Shown here piece after piece: positions 9,072 to 16,720 of a DNA stretch of 64,000 nucleotides (the first letter of the stretch is position 1; every line of letters begins with the position of its first letter). A program made the position numbers and the translations under genes. Source of the stretch: UBA10649 sp037130755 (GTDB lineage: Bacteria > Actinomycetota > Actinomycetes > S36-B12); contig JBAXSI010000011.1 of assembly GCA_037130755.1 (NCBI GenBank), positions 10,217 through 74,216 of the forward strand, written 5' to 3'. The notes below the pieces were generated by a model that saw nothing but the letters and a program-made list of their open reading frames with translations, had not been told where the DNA came from and did no database searches.

Positions 9072-9875
9072 ATGGCATTGCGGATCGCGATCCTGGGTGC
9101 AGGAGTGATGGGCGAGACGCTCATCAGCGGCTTCCTGCGGTACGTGCGCCCCGAGCCGGACATCTGCGTGGTCGAGAAGCGCTCCGAGCGTGCCGAGGAG
9201 CTTGCCGGCCGCTACGACATCACGGTCAGCGAAGCTCCGGAAGCCCTGCGGGGCGCCGACGTGGTGGTCCTTGTGGTGAAACCCCAGGACATGGGCGCCC
9301 TTCTCGACGAGGTCGGACTGTTCGTTGTGACGGGCAGTCTGGTCATCTCGATCGCAGCCGGCATCACGACTGCGTTCATTCAGCAGCGGGTCCCGCTCGG
9401 CGTCAACGTCGTGCGGGCGATGCCGAACACGCCGGCACGGGTGGATCGGTCCGTCACCGGCGTGAGCCCCGCAGAGTCCTGCACTCGTGAGGCACTGGCT
9501 CTCGCGGTCTCGTTGCTCGAGTCGGTGGGTTCCGTCATCGAGGTTCCTGAGTCGCTGCAGGATGCCGTCACCGCGGTCTCGGGCAGTGGACCCGCCTACG
9601 TCTTCTACCTGGCCGAGGCGATGATCGAGGCGGCCGTCGGGTTGGGACTCGACGAGACGACGGCGCAGCGCATGGTCCACCACACGATCCTCGGCGCTGC
9701 CACCTTGCTGGAGTCATCCGGCGAGACAGCGCAGACCCTCAGGCGTAACGTCACATCGCCGAACGGGACGACCGCCGCAGCGATCGCCACGATGGACGAG
9801 CTCGAGGTTCGTTCATCGATCGTCTCCGCCATCGGAGCCGCCCGCGATCGCAGCCGAGAACTGTCTGGGGGCTAG
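9072..9875 (+). CDS. proC: ProC: pyrroline-5-carboxylate reductase
   Basis: ProC carries out the last step of proline synthesis, reducing pyrroline-5-carboxylate with NAD(P)H in the cytoplasm. The 267-residue protein opens with a Rossmann motif (ILGAGVMG) and ends with the helical dimerisation domain, including the SGSGPAY segment and the conserved TSPNGTT stretch (usually TSPGGTT). An open frame begins at 9054, but the ATG at 9072 is preceded at proper spacing by a GGGGAG Shine-Dalgarno sequence, so I use that start. It sits 14 bp after proline dehydrogenase and 2 bp before acuC. Confidence 0.96.
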   Translation: MALRIAILGAGVMGETLISGFLRYVRPEPDICVVEKRSERAEELAGRYDITVSEAPEALRGADVVVLVVKPQDMGALLDEVGLFVVTGSLVISIAAGITTAFIQQRVPLGVNVVRAMPNTPARVDRSVTGVSPAESCTREALALAVSLLESVGSVIEVPESLQDAVTAVSGSGPAYVFYLAEAMIEAAVGLGLDETTAQRMVHHTILGAATLLESSGETAQTLRRNVTSPNGTTAAAIATMDELEVRSSIVSAIGAARDRSRELSGG

Positions 9876-9877
9876 CC

Positions 9878-11074
9878 GTGTCCGAGCGCGTCGGTGTCGT
9901 GTGGGACGACCGACTGGCCGAGTACGACTTCGGGCCCGGTCACCCGCTCGCGCCGGTGCGCGTGCAGCTCGCGATGCGTCTGGCTTCCGAATTCGGTCTG
10001 TTCAAGCACGGCGACGTCACGATCCTCGGACCGGTCGAGCCCGCCGACGAGCGCGACATTCTGCGTGTGCACGAGGCGGAGTACGTCGCGGCCGTCCGCC
10101 GCGCCTCCAACGACCCGCACTTCTACGATGCCGCGCGCGGCCTGGGCACCGATGACGACCCGGTGTTCCCGAACATGCACACTGCCGCCAGCCGCGTCGC
10201 CGCTGCGAGCCTGATGGCCGCACAGGCCGTGCACTCGGGTGAGGTGGAGCATGCGGTGAACCTCGCGGGCGGGCTCCATCACGCGCTGCCGGGTGCCGCC
10301 GAGGGCTTCTGCGTCTACAACGACATCGCGGTGGCCATCGCGTGGCTTCTCGATCAGGGCGTCGAGCGGGTCGCGTACATCGACATCGACGTCCACCATG
10401 GGGACGGCGTCCAGGCCATGTTCTGGGACGACCCGCGGGTGATGACGATCTCGCTGCACGAGAGCCCCAAGTCGCTCTTCCCCGGCAGCGGGCTGCCGGA
10501 GGACGTCGGGGGAGCCGCCGCGCTCGGGTCTTCGGTCAACGTCGCGCTGCCGGCCGGAACCGGGGACCAAGGCTGGCTTCGGGCGCTGCACGGCATCGTG
10601 CCGGACCTGCTGGGCGCCTTCGCCCCGCAGGTGCTCGTCACCCAACATGGCGTCGACACGCACTTCGAGGACCCCCTGGCGCACCTGCTGGTGTCGCTGG
10701 ACGGGCAGCGCATGGCGTTCGAGGCGCTCCACCGCTGGGCTCACCGCTACGCAGGCGGCCGCTGGATCGCACTTGGCGGCGGCGGATACGAGTGGGTGAA
10801 CGTGGTGCCGCGCGCCTGGACGCACCTGATCGCCGAGGCGACCGGTCGGCCGATCGACCCGGAGACTCCGCTGCCGGACGGCTTCCACGAATTCGTACTG
10901 GAGGCGCTGGGGCGACAGGCACCCGGGCGCATGACGGACGGGCGGCAGCCGTGGCCGCGTCCGTTCGACCAGGGATTCGATCCCGCGGACGGTGTCGACG
11001 CGGCTGTTCTCGACACCCGAAATGCCGTGTATCCGTACTGGGGCCTTACACCAGAGCCCGGCTTCTGGTTCTGA
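9878..11074 (+). CDS. acuC: AcuC-type histone deacetylase-family hydrolase
   Basis: A 398-residue zinc-dependent deacetylase of the HDAC superfamily, related to AcuC, which removes acetyl groups from acetyl-CoA synthetase in Bacillus. The catalytic His pair is at 134-135 (GGLHHA), the metal-binding DIDVHHGDG is at 169-177, and a further Asp lies in QHGVDTHFEDP. The GGGGYEWVN loop supplies the usual Tyr near the C-terminus. It begins with GTG 2 bp after proC, so it belongs to the same operon. The likely substrate is an acetyl-lysine or small acetylated amine; which one cannot be told. The window also encodes a lysine-acetyltransferase-like GNAT protein at 30.6 kb. Confidence 0.92.
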   Translation: MSERVGVVWDDRLAEYDFGPGHPLAPVRVQLAMRLASEFGLFKHGDVTILGPVEPADERDILRVHEAEYVAAVRRASNDPHFYDAARGLGTDDDPVFPNMHTAASRVAAASLMAAQAVHSGEVEHAVNLAGGLHHALPGAAEGFCVYNDIAVAIAWLLDQGVERVAYIDIDVHHGDGVQAMFWDDPRVMTISLHESPKSLFPGSGLPEDVGGAAALGSSVNVALPAGTGDQGWLRALHGIVPDLLGAFAPQVLVTQHGVDTHFEDPLAHLLVSLDGQRMAFEALHRWAHRYAGGRWIALGGGGYEWVNVVPRAWTHLIAEATGRPIDPETPLPDGFHEFVLEALGRQAPGRMTDGRQPWPRPFDQGFDPADGVDAAVLDTRNAVYPYWGLTPEPGFWF

Positions 11075-11146
11075 CGGCGCGCCGTCGGACGAAGATCACA
11101 GGCACCAATTTCGGAATCAACTTTCCCAAGGACCTCACGGGCCACT

Positions 11147-11152
11147 AGTCTT
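11147..11152 (+). promoter_or_regulatory. Possible -10 element upstream of the small HTH gene
   Basis: TAGTCT in the 149-bp gap between acuC and the HTH gene. It lies about 70 nt before the start codon, so it would give a leadered transcript. No strong -35 is visible. The rest of the gap shows no gene. Confidence 0.3.
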
Positions 11153-11223
11153 CGCAACGCCTGCATGTCGTGTGTCTCCGGAGGGGAAGCCGGTGCGACG
11201 TTCGGCAGAAAGTTCGGTGAGAA

Positions 11224-11430
11224 ATGTCCTCGACCCCTGATCGGGCCCTGTCTGACGTGCACTTCCTGACCGTCGCGGAGGTGGCCTCTGTGATGCGCGT
11301 GTCGAAGATGACCGTCTACCGCCTGGTCCATAACGGGGAGATGCCGGCTGTTCGCGTGGGTCGCTCGTTCCGCGTCCCTGAGCAGGCGGTCCATGACTAC
11401 CTGCGCGACTCGTTCGTCGAGACGGCCTGA
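11224..11430 (+). CDS. Small excisionase-family HTH DNA-binding protein
   Basis: A 68-residue protein consisting almost only of a MerR/excisionase-type winged helix: LTVAEVASVMRVSKMTVYRLVHNGEMPAVRVGRS lies at about 14-47, then the strand FRVPEQAVHDYL. It matches the small HTH protein encoded downstream of proC in mycobacteria and streptomycetes (Rv0500A-like), by gene order and motif. Despite the family name nothing nearby suggests a mobile element, so it is a chromosomal DNA-binding protein. Its target is unknown. The start follows a weak GGTGAGA Shine-Dalgarno sequence. Confidence 0.9.
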   Translation: MSSTPDRALSDVHFLTVAEVASVMRVSKMTVYRLVHNGEMPAVRVGRSFRVPEQAVHDYLRDSFVETA

Positions 11431-11469
11431 TCGCCGGACCGCGCCGTACGGCAGCTGATGGACCGCCGG

Positions 11470-11475
11470 TAGGCT
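11470..11475 (+). promoter_or_regulatory. Possible -10 element for the bS22 gene
   Basis: TAGGCT in the 104-bp gap between the HTH gene and the bS22 gene, roughly 60 nt before the ATG. It would yield a leadered mRNA, in keeping with the clear Shine-Dalgarno sequence before bS22. Confidence 0.4.
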
Positions 11476-11534
11476 GGTCTCCTGCACCCGCGAGTTCACG
11501 CTCGCGCATGAACACGTAGCGAAAAGGACATTTG

Positions 11535-11633
11535 ATGGGCTCTGTGGTCAAGAAGCGTCGCAAGCGGATGGCTAAGAAGAAGCACCGCAAACTGCTGCGC
11601 CGTACCCGAGTCCAGCGCCGCAACAAGAAGTAG
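11535..11633 (+). CDS. Small ribosomal subunit protein bS22 (AURKAIP1/COX24-like)
   Basis: A 32-residue, extremely basic peptide: MGSVVKKRRKRMAKKKHRKL is followed by an Arg-rich end closing with QRRNKK. It matches the tiny protein (Rv0500B type) that was seen in mycobacterial ribosome structures near the decoding centre and named bS22; the motif is shared with mitochondrial AURKAIP1/COX24. An AAGGA Shine-Dalgarno sequence at 11524-11528 lies six bases before the ATG. The position between the HTH gene and the galE-like gene is the conserved actinobacterial location. It is too short for most gene finders. Confidence 0.93.
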   Translation: MGSVVKKRRKRMAKKKHRKLLRRTRVQRRNKK

Positions 11634-11666
11634 CGCTCCCCGCACAGGACTCCGTGAGGAGAACCG

Positions 11667-12638
11667 ATGAGCCGAACCGTGCTGGTCACCGGAGTCTCGC
11701 GGTACCTCGGCGGCCGGATGGCCGCGATCCTGGCGGATGACCCCTGCATCGACCGCGTGATCGGCGTCGACGTCGTCGCGCCCGACTCGCCGATCGATGG
11801 CATCGAGTTCGTCCGAGCCGACATCCGCAACCCCGTGATCGCCAAGGTCCTCGGCGAGGCAGGGGTCGACACCGTCGTGCACATGGGCGTCATCGCGACC
11901 CCGAAGCAGGCCGGCGGCCGGTCGACGATGAAGGAGATCAACGTCATCGGGACCATGCAGCTGCTGGCTGCCTGCCAGCGGACCCCGAGCGTGGAGAAGC
12001 TCGTCGTGAAGTCGACGGCGGCCGTGTACGGCTCCGGCCCGAAGGATCCGGCGATGTTCACCGAGGAGATGGAGCCGCGGCATTCCCCGACCTCCGGCTG
12101 GCCCAAGGACTCCGCCGAGGTCGAGACCTACGTGCGCGGCTTCGCCCGCCGCCGCCCCGACGTCGCCGTCACGACCCTGCGGTTCGCGAACTTCATCGGG
12201 CCCAAGGTGCAGACGGCCCTGACCAGCTACTTCGTGCAGCCGGTGATCCCCACCGTCCTGGGCTTCGATCCCAGACTGCAGTTCATCCACGAGGATGACG
12301 GCCTTGCTGCGCTGCAGCACGCCATCGTCGAGCGCCGCACAGGGACCTTCAACATCGCCGGCGACGGCGTGCTCACCTTGTCGCAGGCAGTCCGTCGAAC
12401 GGGGCGCTCGTCCGTCGCCGTTCCTTCGCTGTTCTTCTCCCTGGTCGGGCGCAGCGTCTTCAAGTCCGGGCTCGTCGACTACTCCGACGAGGCGATGCGC
12501 TACCTGACGTACGGCCGCGCCCTCGACACCTCCGCGATGCGGGATCGGCTCGGCTTCCAGCCGGCCTTCTCGTCGGAGGAGGCGTTTACGTCGTTCGTCC
12601 GTGCATACAGCGACGATGCGGAGGCCGACGTTGCCTGA
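11667..12638 (+). CDS. NAD-dependent epimerase/dehydratase-family protein (extended SDR)
   Basis: A 323-residue Rossmann protein with the N-terminal nucleotide-binding loop VTGVSRYLGGRMA. It is the counterpart of mycobacterial Rv0501 (called GalE2) by gene order. The catalytic YxxxK of active epimerases is not evident: the equivalent segment reads SGWPKDSAEVETYVRG, so the catalytic tyrosine may be replaced by tryptophan. True UDP-sugar epimerase activity is therefore doubtful. A GAGGAGA ribosome-binding site lies before the ATG. The stop overlaps the following acyltransferase start region, so the pair is co-translated. Confidence 0.88.
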   Translation: MSRTVLVTGVSRYLGGRMAAILADDPCIDRVIGVDVVAPDSPIDGIEFVRADIRNPVIAKVLGEAGVDTVVHMGVIATPKQAGGRSTMKEINVIGTMQLLAACQRTPSVEKLVVKSTAAVYGSGPKDPAMFTEEMEPRHSPTSGWPKDSAEVETYVRGFARRRPDVAVTTLRFANFIGPKVQTALTSYFVQPVIPTVLGFDPRLQFIHEDDGLAALQHAIVERRTGTFNIAGDGVLTLSQAVRRTGRSSVAVPSLFFSLVGRSVFKSGLVDYSDEAMRYLTYGRALDTSAMRDRLGFQPAFSSEEAFTSFVRAYSDDAEADVA

Positions 12639-13683
12639 CGCCGATGTGATCGCCTTCGAGCCGCGCGACGGCGAACCGACCGTCGGCCCGTCCAAGGCTG
12701 CCCGCATGGTCGGGAACACCGGGCCGAAGCCCCCTGCTCCCAAGCCCGACGTTGCCCCAGTAGTGGCCCCCGTCGAGAAGAAGAAGCGGAAGAAGGTCCT
12801 TGTCGAGCCCGATCCCACCCAGGACGAGCCGAACGAGATCGACCTGATTCCTGATGAGGACGTCGAGGGCTGGATGGAGTTCGCGCGACGACGCCTGCGC
12901 GGCGACTACTCCGTCGACGACTTCGGCTTCGACCCAGAGCTCACCGATCGAGTACTGCTTGCGCTCGCTCGTCCGCTCTACAAGTCGTGGTTCCGTGTCG
13001 AGACCACCGGACTGGAGAACATCCCCAGCGACTCTGCGGCCCTGGTCGTCGCGAACCACTCGGGCACGATCGCAGTGGACTCGATCATGGCCCAGGTGGC
13101 GCTGCACGACGAGCACCCCGGCCACCGGCATCTTCGGATGCTCGGTGCCAATCTCGTCTTCCAGACCCCGTTCCTCGGCGAGGTGGCCCGCAAGGCCGGG
13201 CACACCCTCGCCTGCCACCCCGATGCCGAGCGTCTGCTCTCTGACGGCGAGGTCGTCGGCGTGTGGCCGGAGGGCTTCAAGGGCATCGGCAAGCCGTTCA
13301 GCCAGCGGTACAAGCTGCAGCGCTTCGGCCGTGGCGGCTTCGTGGCCGCGGCCATCAAGACCGGTTCGCCGATCGTCCCCACCGCGATCGTCGGTGCGGA
13401 GGAGATCTACCCGATGATCTACAACTCACGCACGATCGCACGCATCCTCGGGCTGCCGTACTTCCCGATCACCCCGACGTTCCCGTGGCTCGGGCCCCTT
13501 GGCATGGTTCCGCTGCCGAGCAAGTGGCTGATCCACTTCGGCGACCCGATCCCGACCGACCATTACCCGCCGAGCGCGGCCGACGACCCGATGGTCGTCT
13601 TTGAGCTCACCGACCAGGTGCGCGAGCAGATCCAGCAATCGCTCTACCGCCTGCTGATCAAGCGTCCGTCCGCCTTCGGCTGA
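12631..13683 (+). CDS. PlsC-like lysophospholipid acyltransferase family protein
   Basis: A 350-residue acyltransferase of the glycerolipid (LPLAT) superfamily. The first 55 residues are Pro/Lys-rich and probably unstructured; the catalytic domain contains VANHSGTIAVD (the family's NHSG variant of the NHxxxxD motif) and WPEGFKGIG, corresponding to the FPEGTRS phosphate-binding motif. It matches Rv0502 by order. I choose the TTG at 12631 because GGAGG at 12620-12624 lies six bases before it; an in-frame GTG at 12601 has no such site. The start lies inside the epimerase stop region, giving an 8-bp overlap. The substrate lipid is not known. Confidence 0.88.
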   Translation: MPDADVIAFEPRDGEPTVGPSKAARMVGNTGPKPPAPKPDVAPVVAPVEKKKRKKVLVEPDPTQDEPNEIDLIPDEDVEGWMEFARRRLRGDYSVDDFGFDPELTDRVLLALARPLYKSWFRVETTGLENIPSDSAALVVANHSGTIAVDSIMAQVALHDEHPGHRHLRMLGANLVFQTPFLGEVARKAGHTLACHPDAERLLSDGEVVGVWPEGFKGIGKPFSQRYKLQRFGRGGFVAAAIKTGSPIVPTAIVGAEEIYPMIYNSRTIARILGLPYFPITPTFPWLGPLGMVPLPSKWLIHFGDPIPTDHYPPSAADDPMVVFELTDQVREQIQQSLYRLLIKRPSAFG

Positions 13684-13689
13684 CCTCCT

Positions 13690-13754
13690 CGCCGAGTCCG
13701 ACCGCTCGCGTCATCCAGAGAGGGCTTTTGTGACGCCGGTGGTCGGAGTCGGCG
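13690..13754. terminator. Imperfect inverted repeat between convergent genes
   Basis: The arms at 13690-13703 and 13741-13754 pair at 13 of 14 positions around a 37-nt loop. The site lies between the stops of the acyltransferase (plus) and the HAD phosphatase (minus), where a bidirectional terminator would be expected. There is no T-tract. Confidence 0.4.
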
Positions 13755-13759
13755 CGGAA

Positions 13760-14677
13760 CTAGACCGGCAGGCGGCCGCTGCGGGTGCGGGCGGCGGCGT
13801 AGCCCACCGCAAGGCCCACGACGATGCCGCCCACACCGGCCGCTGCAGGCAGGGCCACGCGCTTGACCTGCTGGCGGCGCCGGAAGTCGCGGATCTTCCA
13901 GTCGTTCTCCTTGGCATGCGCGCGCAGCCCGGGGTCGGGATTGACGGCCACCGGATTGCCGACCAGCGAGAGCATCGGGATGTCATTGGACGAGTCGGAG
14001 TAGGCAGAGCACCGGGAGAGGTCAAGGCCCGCGGTCTGCGCGAGCGCCTTGATGGCCTCTGCCTTGGCGAGGCCGTGCAGCGGCGGGCCGTCGAGATGGC
14101 CGGTGTACCTGCCGTCCTTGATCTCGGAGACGGTGCCCAGCGCGCCGGTGAGCCCGAGCCGGTGGGCGATGATGCCGGCGAGCTCGACGGGAGTGGCCGT
14201 GACCAGCCAGACCTGCTGCCCGGCATCCAGGTGCCCCTGTGCGAGCGCGAGGCTTCCCGGGATGAGCTTGTCGATCATGATGTCGTCGAAGATCTCCTCG
14301 GCGAGGCGGTTGAGTTCGGCGACCTGACGCCCCTCGACGAATGACAGGGCGGCCTCGGTGGCCGAGGCCATGTCCTCAAGGTCCTCCGAGCCGCTCATGA
14401 CGAACTTGACCTGCTTCAGCCCGAACCCGACGATCTCGCGGCCGCTGAAGAACTTGCGCTTGGCCAGCCCGACCGCGAAGTGGTACATGCTTGCGCCGCG
14501 CATGATCGTGTTGTCGACGTCGAAGAACGCTGCTGCAGTGGGGTCGGACTTGGGCTCGTGCGATGCGCCGGCACCCCCCGCGGCGGCCGAGGCGACGCCG
14601 GCCATGCGGTAGCGGGAGAGGAGGTCGCGGGGCTCAGCTGCGGCCTGCTGGCCGGGTGCCGCGTCGGGCTCGTTCAC
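13760..14677 (-). CDS. HAD-IB family hydrolase (SerB-like), C-terminally membrane-associated
   Basis: A 305-residue haloacid dehalogenase-superfamily phosphatase. The catalytic FFDVDNT motif has its aspartates at 53 and 55; the middle holds the GSLALAQGHLDAGQQVWLVTATP segment (motif II) and the later DLSRCSAYSDSSNDIPML motif binds magnesium. The C-terminus has a hydrophobic stretch (about 280-297) that could anchor the protein in the membrane. The open frame extends to 14773, but the GTG at 14677 is preferred because TAGTCT lies seven bases before it. Similar proteins act as phosphatases on serine-like or glycerol-phosphate substrates; this one is unassigned. Confidence 0.87.
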   Translation of the reverse strand: MNEPDAAPGQQAAAEPRDLLSRYRMAGVASAAAGGAGASHEPKSDPTAAAFFDVDNTIMRGASMYHFAVGLAKRKFFSGREIVGFGLKQVKFVMSGSEDLEDMASATEAALSFVEGRQVAELNRLAEEIFDDIMIDKLIPGSLALAQGHLDAGQQVWLVTATPVELAGIIAHRLGLTGALGTVSEIKDGRYTGHLDGPPLHGLAKAEAIKALAQTAGLDLSRCSAYSDSSNDIPMLSLVGNPVAVNPDPGLRAHAKENDWKIRDFRRRQQVKRVALPAAAGVGGIVVGLAVGYAAARTRSGRLPV

Positions 14678-14684
14678 AGGGGTG

Positions 14685-14690
14685 AGACTA
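14685..14690 (-). promoter_or_regulatory. -10 element for the HAD-IB hydrolase
   Basis: TAGTCT on the minus strand, 7 nt before the GTG at 14677. No Shine-Dalgarno sequence is present, so the message is probably leaderless. Confidence 0.45.
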
Positions 14691-14759
14691 CCCAGCGAGG
14701 CGAAGCGGTGTGCCAGACTCAGGAGGGAGCAGGCGGAGCGACGACGAGGGAGGCATGGC

Positions 14760-16289
14760 GTGAGCGCCAACATCGCGGACTTCCTGCGTGCCTCTGCGCG
14801 GCGGCACCCCGATGCCGTGTGCCTCGTCGAAGGCGACCGGACCTACTCGTGGGCCGACGTCGACCGTGAGGTCGACGCATGTGCATCAGGACTGGCCGCG
14901 CGGGGCCTGCACCCCGGGGAGCGGGTCGCGCTGCTGCTCGGCAACAGCTACCACTTCGTGATCGCCTACTTCGCGGCCGCGCGGGCCGGCCTGGTTACGG
15001 TGCCGCTCAACCCGGCCTACACCAGCGCCGAGGTCGCTGTCCTGCTCGCCGACAGTGGTGCACGGATGCTCGTCGTGCAGCCGGCGACCCGCAAGGTCGG
15101 CGAGGAGTCGGCCGCTGCGCTGCCGGGCTGCGATGTGATCTCCGTCGACGATGCCGAGTGGCGGGCCATCGGGGCGACCGGCGCCGCGACCCCGCGACCA
15201 GACGCAGATCTCGCCGACGATGCGCTCGCGCTCCTGCTCTTCACGGCCGGTACCAGTGGCCGGCCCAAGGGCGCGATGCTCACCCACGCGGCCCTGCGCG
15301 CCAACATCGACATGCTGCTGGCATTGACCGATCCGCCAGCTGTCGTCGACAGAGACGTCGTCCTCGTCGTCCTGCCGATGTTCCACGTGTACGGGCTCAA
15401 CACCGTGCTCGGCACGGCGATGGCCGCCGGTGCGACCTGCATCCTCAGCGACCGCTTCGACCCGGCCGAGTCGCTCAACGTGATCTCTGCGCACAGAGTG
15501 ACCACTGTCGCCGGCGCGCCCGGCATGTACCAGGCGTGGTGCGCCACTCCCGGCCTGCGCGAGGCGATGGCGACCGTCCGACTGCTGTCCAGCGGCGGTG
15601 CCCCGCTCCCGGAGACCGTTTTCGCGAAGTTCGCCGAGTTGACTGGCCTGGAGATCTTCGAGGGCTACGGAATGACCGAGACCGCGCCCGTCGTCGCCAC
15701 CAACCTCGTCTCGGGCAGGCCGAAGCCTGGCTCGGTAGGTCGTCCGCTGCCCGGGCTGGAGATCCGCCTGGTCGACGACTCGGGCGAGGAGCCCGACGAC
15801 GAGCCGGACGAGGCCGCGCCCGGTGAACTGTGGGTGCGTGGTCCGTCGGTGTTCAAGGGCTATTGGCCTGACGGGGCCGGCGGTCCGGACGCCGAGGGCT
15901 GGTTCCGTTCCGGCGACGTCGCCTATGCCGACGACGACGGCGACCTGCACGTTGTCGACCGGCGTCGCGAGGTCATCCTCGTCAACGGCTTCAACGTCTA
16001 CCCGCGCGAGATCGAACTGGTCATCGACTCCCTCGAAGGGGTCGCCGAGACGGCGGTAGTCGGCGTCGCCGACGACCTCACCGGTGAGGCTGTCACGGCG
16101 CTGGTGGTCGCACGGCGAGGTGCGACCCTGACGCCCGAGCAGATCGCCGAGCACTGCGCCACTCGCCTTGCGCGGTTCAAGTGCCCGACGGTCATCCGCG
16201 TCGTCGAGGCGTTGCCGCACTCGGCAACGGGCAAGGTCGCCAAGGGTCGGCTGAGGGATGTGTACGGCGACACCGGATACGGGACATGA
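14760..16289 (+). CDS. Acyl-CoA ligase (AMP-dependent synthetase, FadD-like)
   Basis: A 509-residue adenylate-forming enzyme that should activate a carboxylic acid with ATP and load it onto CoA. The P-loop reads LLFTAGTSGRPKGAML near residue 160; GYGMTETAP lies near 302 and the late hinge motif is EVILVNGFNVYPREIE, followed by a C-terminal lysine in SATGKVAKGRLR. It resembles medium/long-chain fatty acid:CoA ligases; the acid is not determinable. The GTG at 14760 is preferred over upstream in-frame starts because GGGAGG at 14748-14753 lies six bases before it. The stop overlaps the glutaredoxin-like gene by four bases. Confidence 0.92.
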   Translation: MSANIADFLRASARRHPDAVCLVEGDRTYSWADVDREVDACASGLAARGLHPGERVALLLGNSYHFVIAYFAAARAGLVTVPLNPAYTSAEVAVLLADSGARMLVVQPATRKVGEESAAALPGCDVISVDDAEWRAIGATGAATPRPDADLADDALALLLFTAGTSGRPKGAMLTHAALRANIDMLLALTDPPAVVDRDVVLVVLPMFHVYGLNTVLGTAMAAGATCILSDRFDPAESLNVISAHRVTTVAGAPGMYQAWCATPGLREAMATVRLLSSGGAPLPETVFAKFAELTGLEIFEGYGMTETAPVVATNLVSGRPKPGSVGRPLPGLEIRLVDDSGEEPDDEPDEAAPGELWVRGPSVFKGYWPDGAGGPDAEGWFRSGDVAYADDDGDLHVVDRRREVILVNGFNVYPREIELVIDSLEGVAETAVVGVADDLTGEAVTALVVARRGATLTPEQIAEHCATRLARFKCPTVIRVVEALPHSATGKVAKGRLRDVYGDTGYGT

Positions 16290-16552
16290 GCGCCGCGGAG
16301 GCCGCCCCGCGCATAGAACTCCTGACGAAGCCGGGCTGCCACCTGTGCGATGTCGCACGCGAGGTCATCGACATCGTCTGCGCTGAGTCGGGCGACGACT
16401 GGATCGAGACCTCGATCGAGGACGACCCGGCCCTCTACGACGAGTACTGGGAGAAGATCCCGGTGGTCCTGGTCGACGGCAGGCCCCATGAGTACTGGCG
16501 CGTTAACCCCGAACGGCTCCGCGCCGCGCTCCGGGAGCCTGCGGTCCGCTGA
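16286..16552 (+). CDS. Glutaredoxin-like protein
   Basis: An 88-residue thioredoxin-fold protein with the active-site pair in PGCHLCD (C18 and C21), the KIPVVLVDG cis-proline segment and a final YWRVNPERLRAAL helix. This belongs to the glutaredoxin-2/DUF836 group of small thiol-redox proteins, encoded upstream of rex in several actinobacteria. The ATG overlaps the ligase stop as ATGA, so it is coupled to that gene. Electron donor and target are not known. Confidence 0.88.
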   Translation: MSAAEAAPRIELLTKPGCHLCDVAREVIDIVCAESGDDWIETSIEDDPALYDEYWEKIPVVLVDGRPHEYWRVNPERLRAALREPAVR

Positions 16553-16600
16553 GGGCTGAACGGCCGCCCGCCTCACGGCGTCCGTTCATTCTCCGGTAAT

Positions 16601-16616
16601 CGGACGGTAACGTCCG
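16601..16616 (+). terminator. Short hairpin with a GTAA loop between the glutaredoxin gene and rex
   Basis: CGGACG-GTAA-CGTCCG is a perfect 6-bp stem (8 bp allowing one more A-T and one G-T pair) with a GNRA-type tetraloop. It may terminate the upstream operon, although no T-tract follows; it also sits about 8 nt upstream of the rex -35/operator region and could affect that promoter. Confidence 0.4.
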
Positions 16617-16623
16617 GTCAACT

Positions 16624-16641
16624 TTGTGCCCTCGTGCGCAA
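16624..16641 (+). promoter_or_regulatory. Possible Rex operator in the rex promoter
   Basis: An 18-bp sequence TTGTGCCCTCGTGCGCAA with the size and TTGTG...GCAA ends of the Rex operator (consensus TTGTGAA-N4-TTCACAA). The half-sites match each other at 5 of 7 positions. It overlaps the -35 and spacer of the putative rex promoter, the position expected for autorepression as known for Streptomyces Rex. It is weaker than the site before nuoA. Confidence 0.45.
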
Positions 16642-16652
16642 CTGTTTACCCT
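16624..16652 (+). promoter_or_regulatory. Putative rex promoter
   Basis: TTGTGC (16624-16629) and TACCCT (16647-16652) are separated by 17 bp, a sigma-A-like arrangement. Transcription would start near 16660, about 60 nt before the GTG of rex. Confidence 0.4.
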
Positions 16653-16720
16653 AAGGGCGTCGAACCCCCCGCCAGGTGGCCAGTTCGGCCCCGGAATTCA
16701 ATGTTTTCCACTGGAGTACC

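Noticed and set aside
11224..11430. Excisionase-like gene as sign of an integrated element
   Set aside because: No integrase, attachment repeats or phage genes are nearby, and the same gene occurs after proC as part of the conserved actinobacterial backbone.
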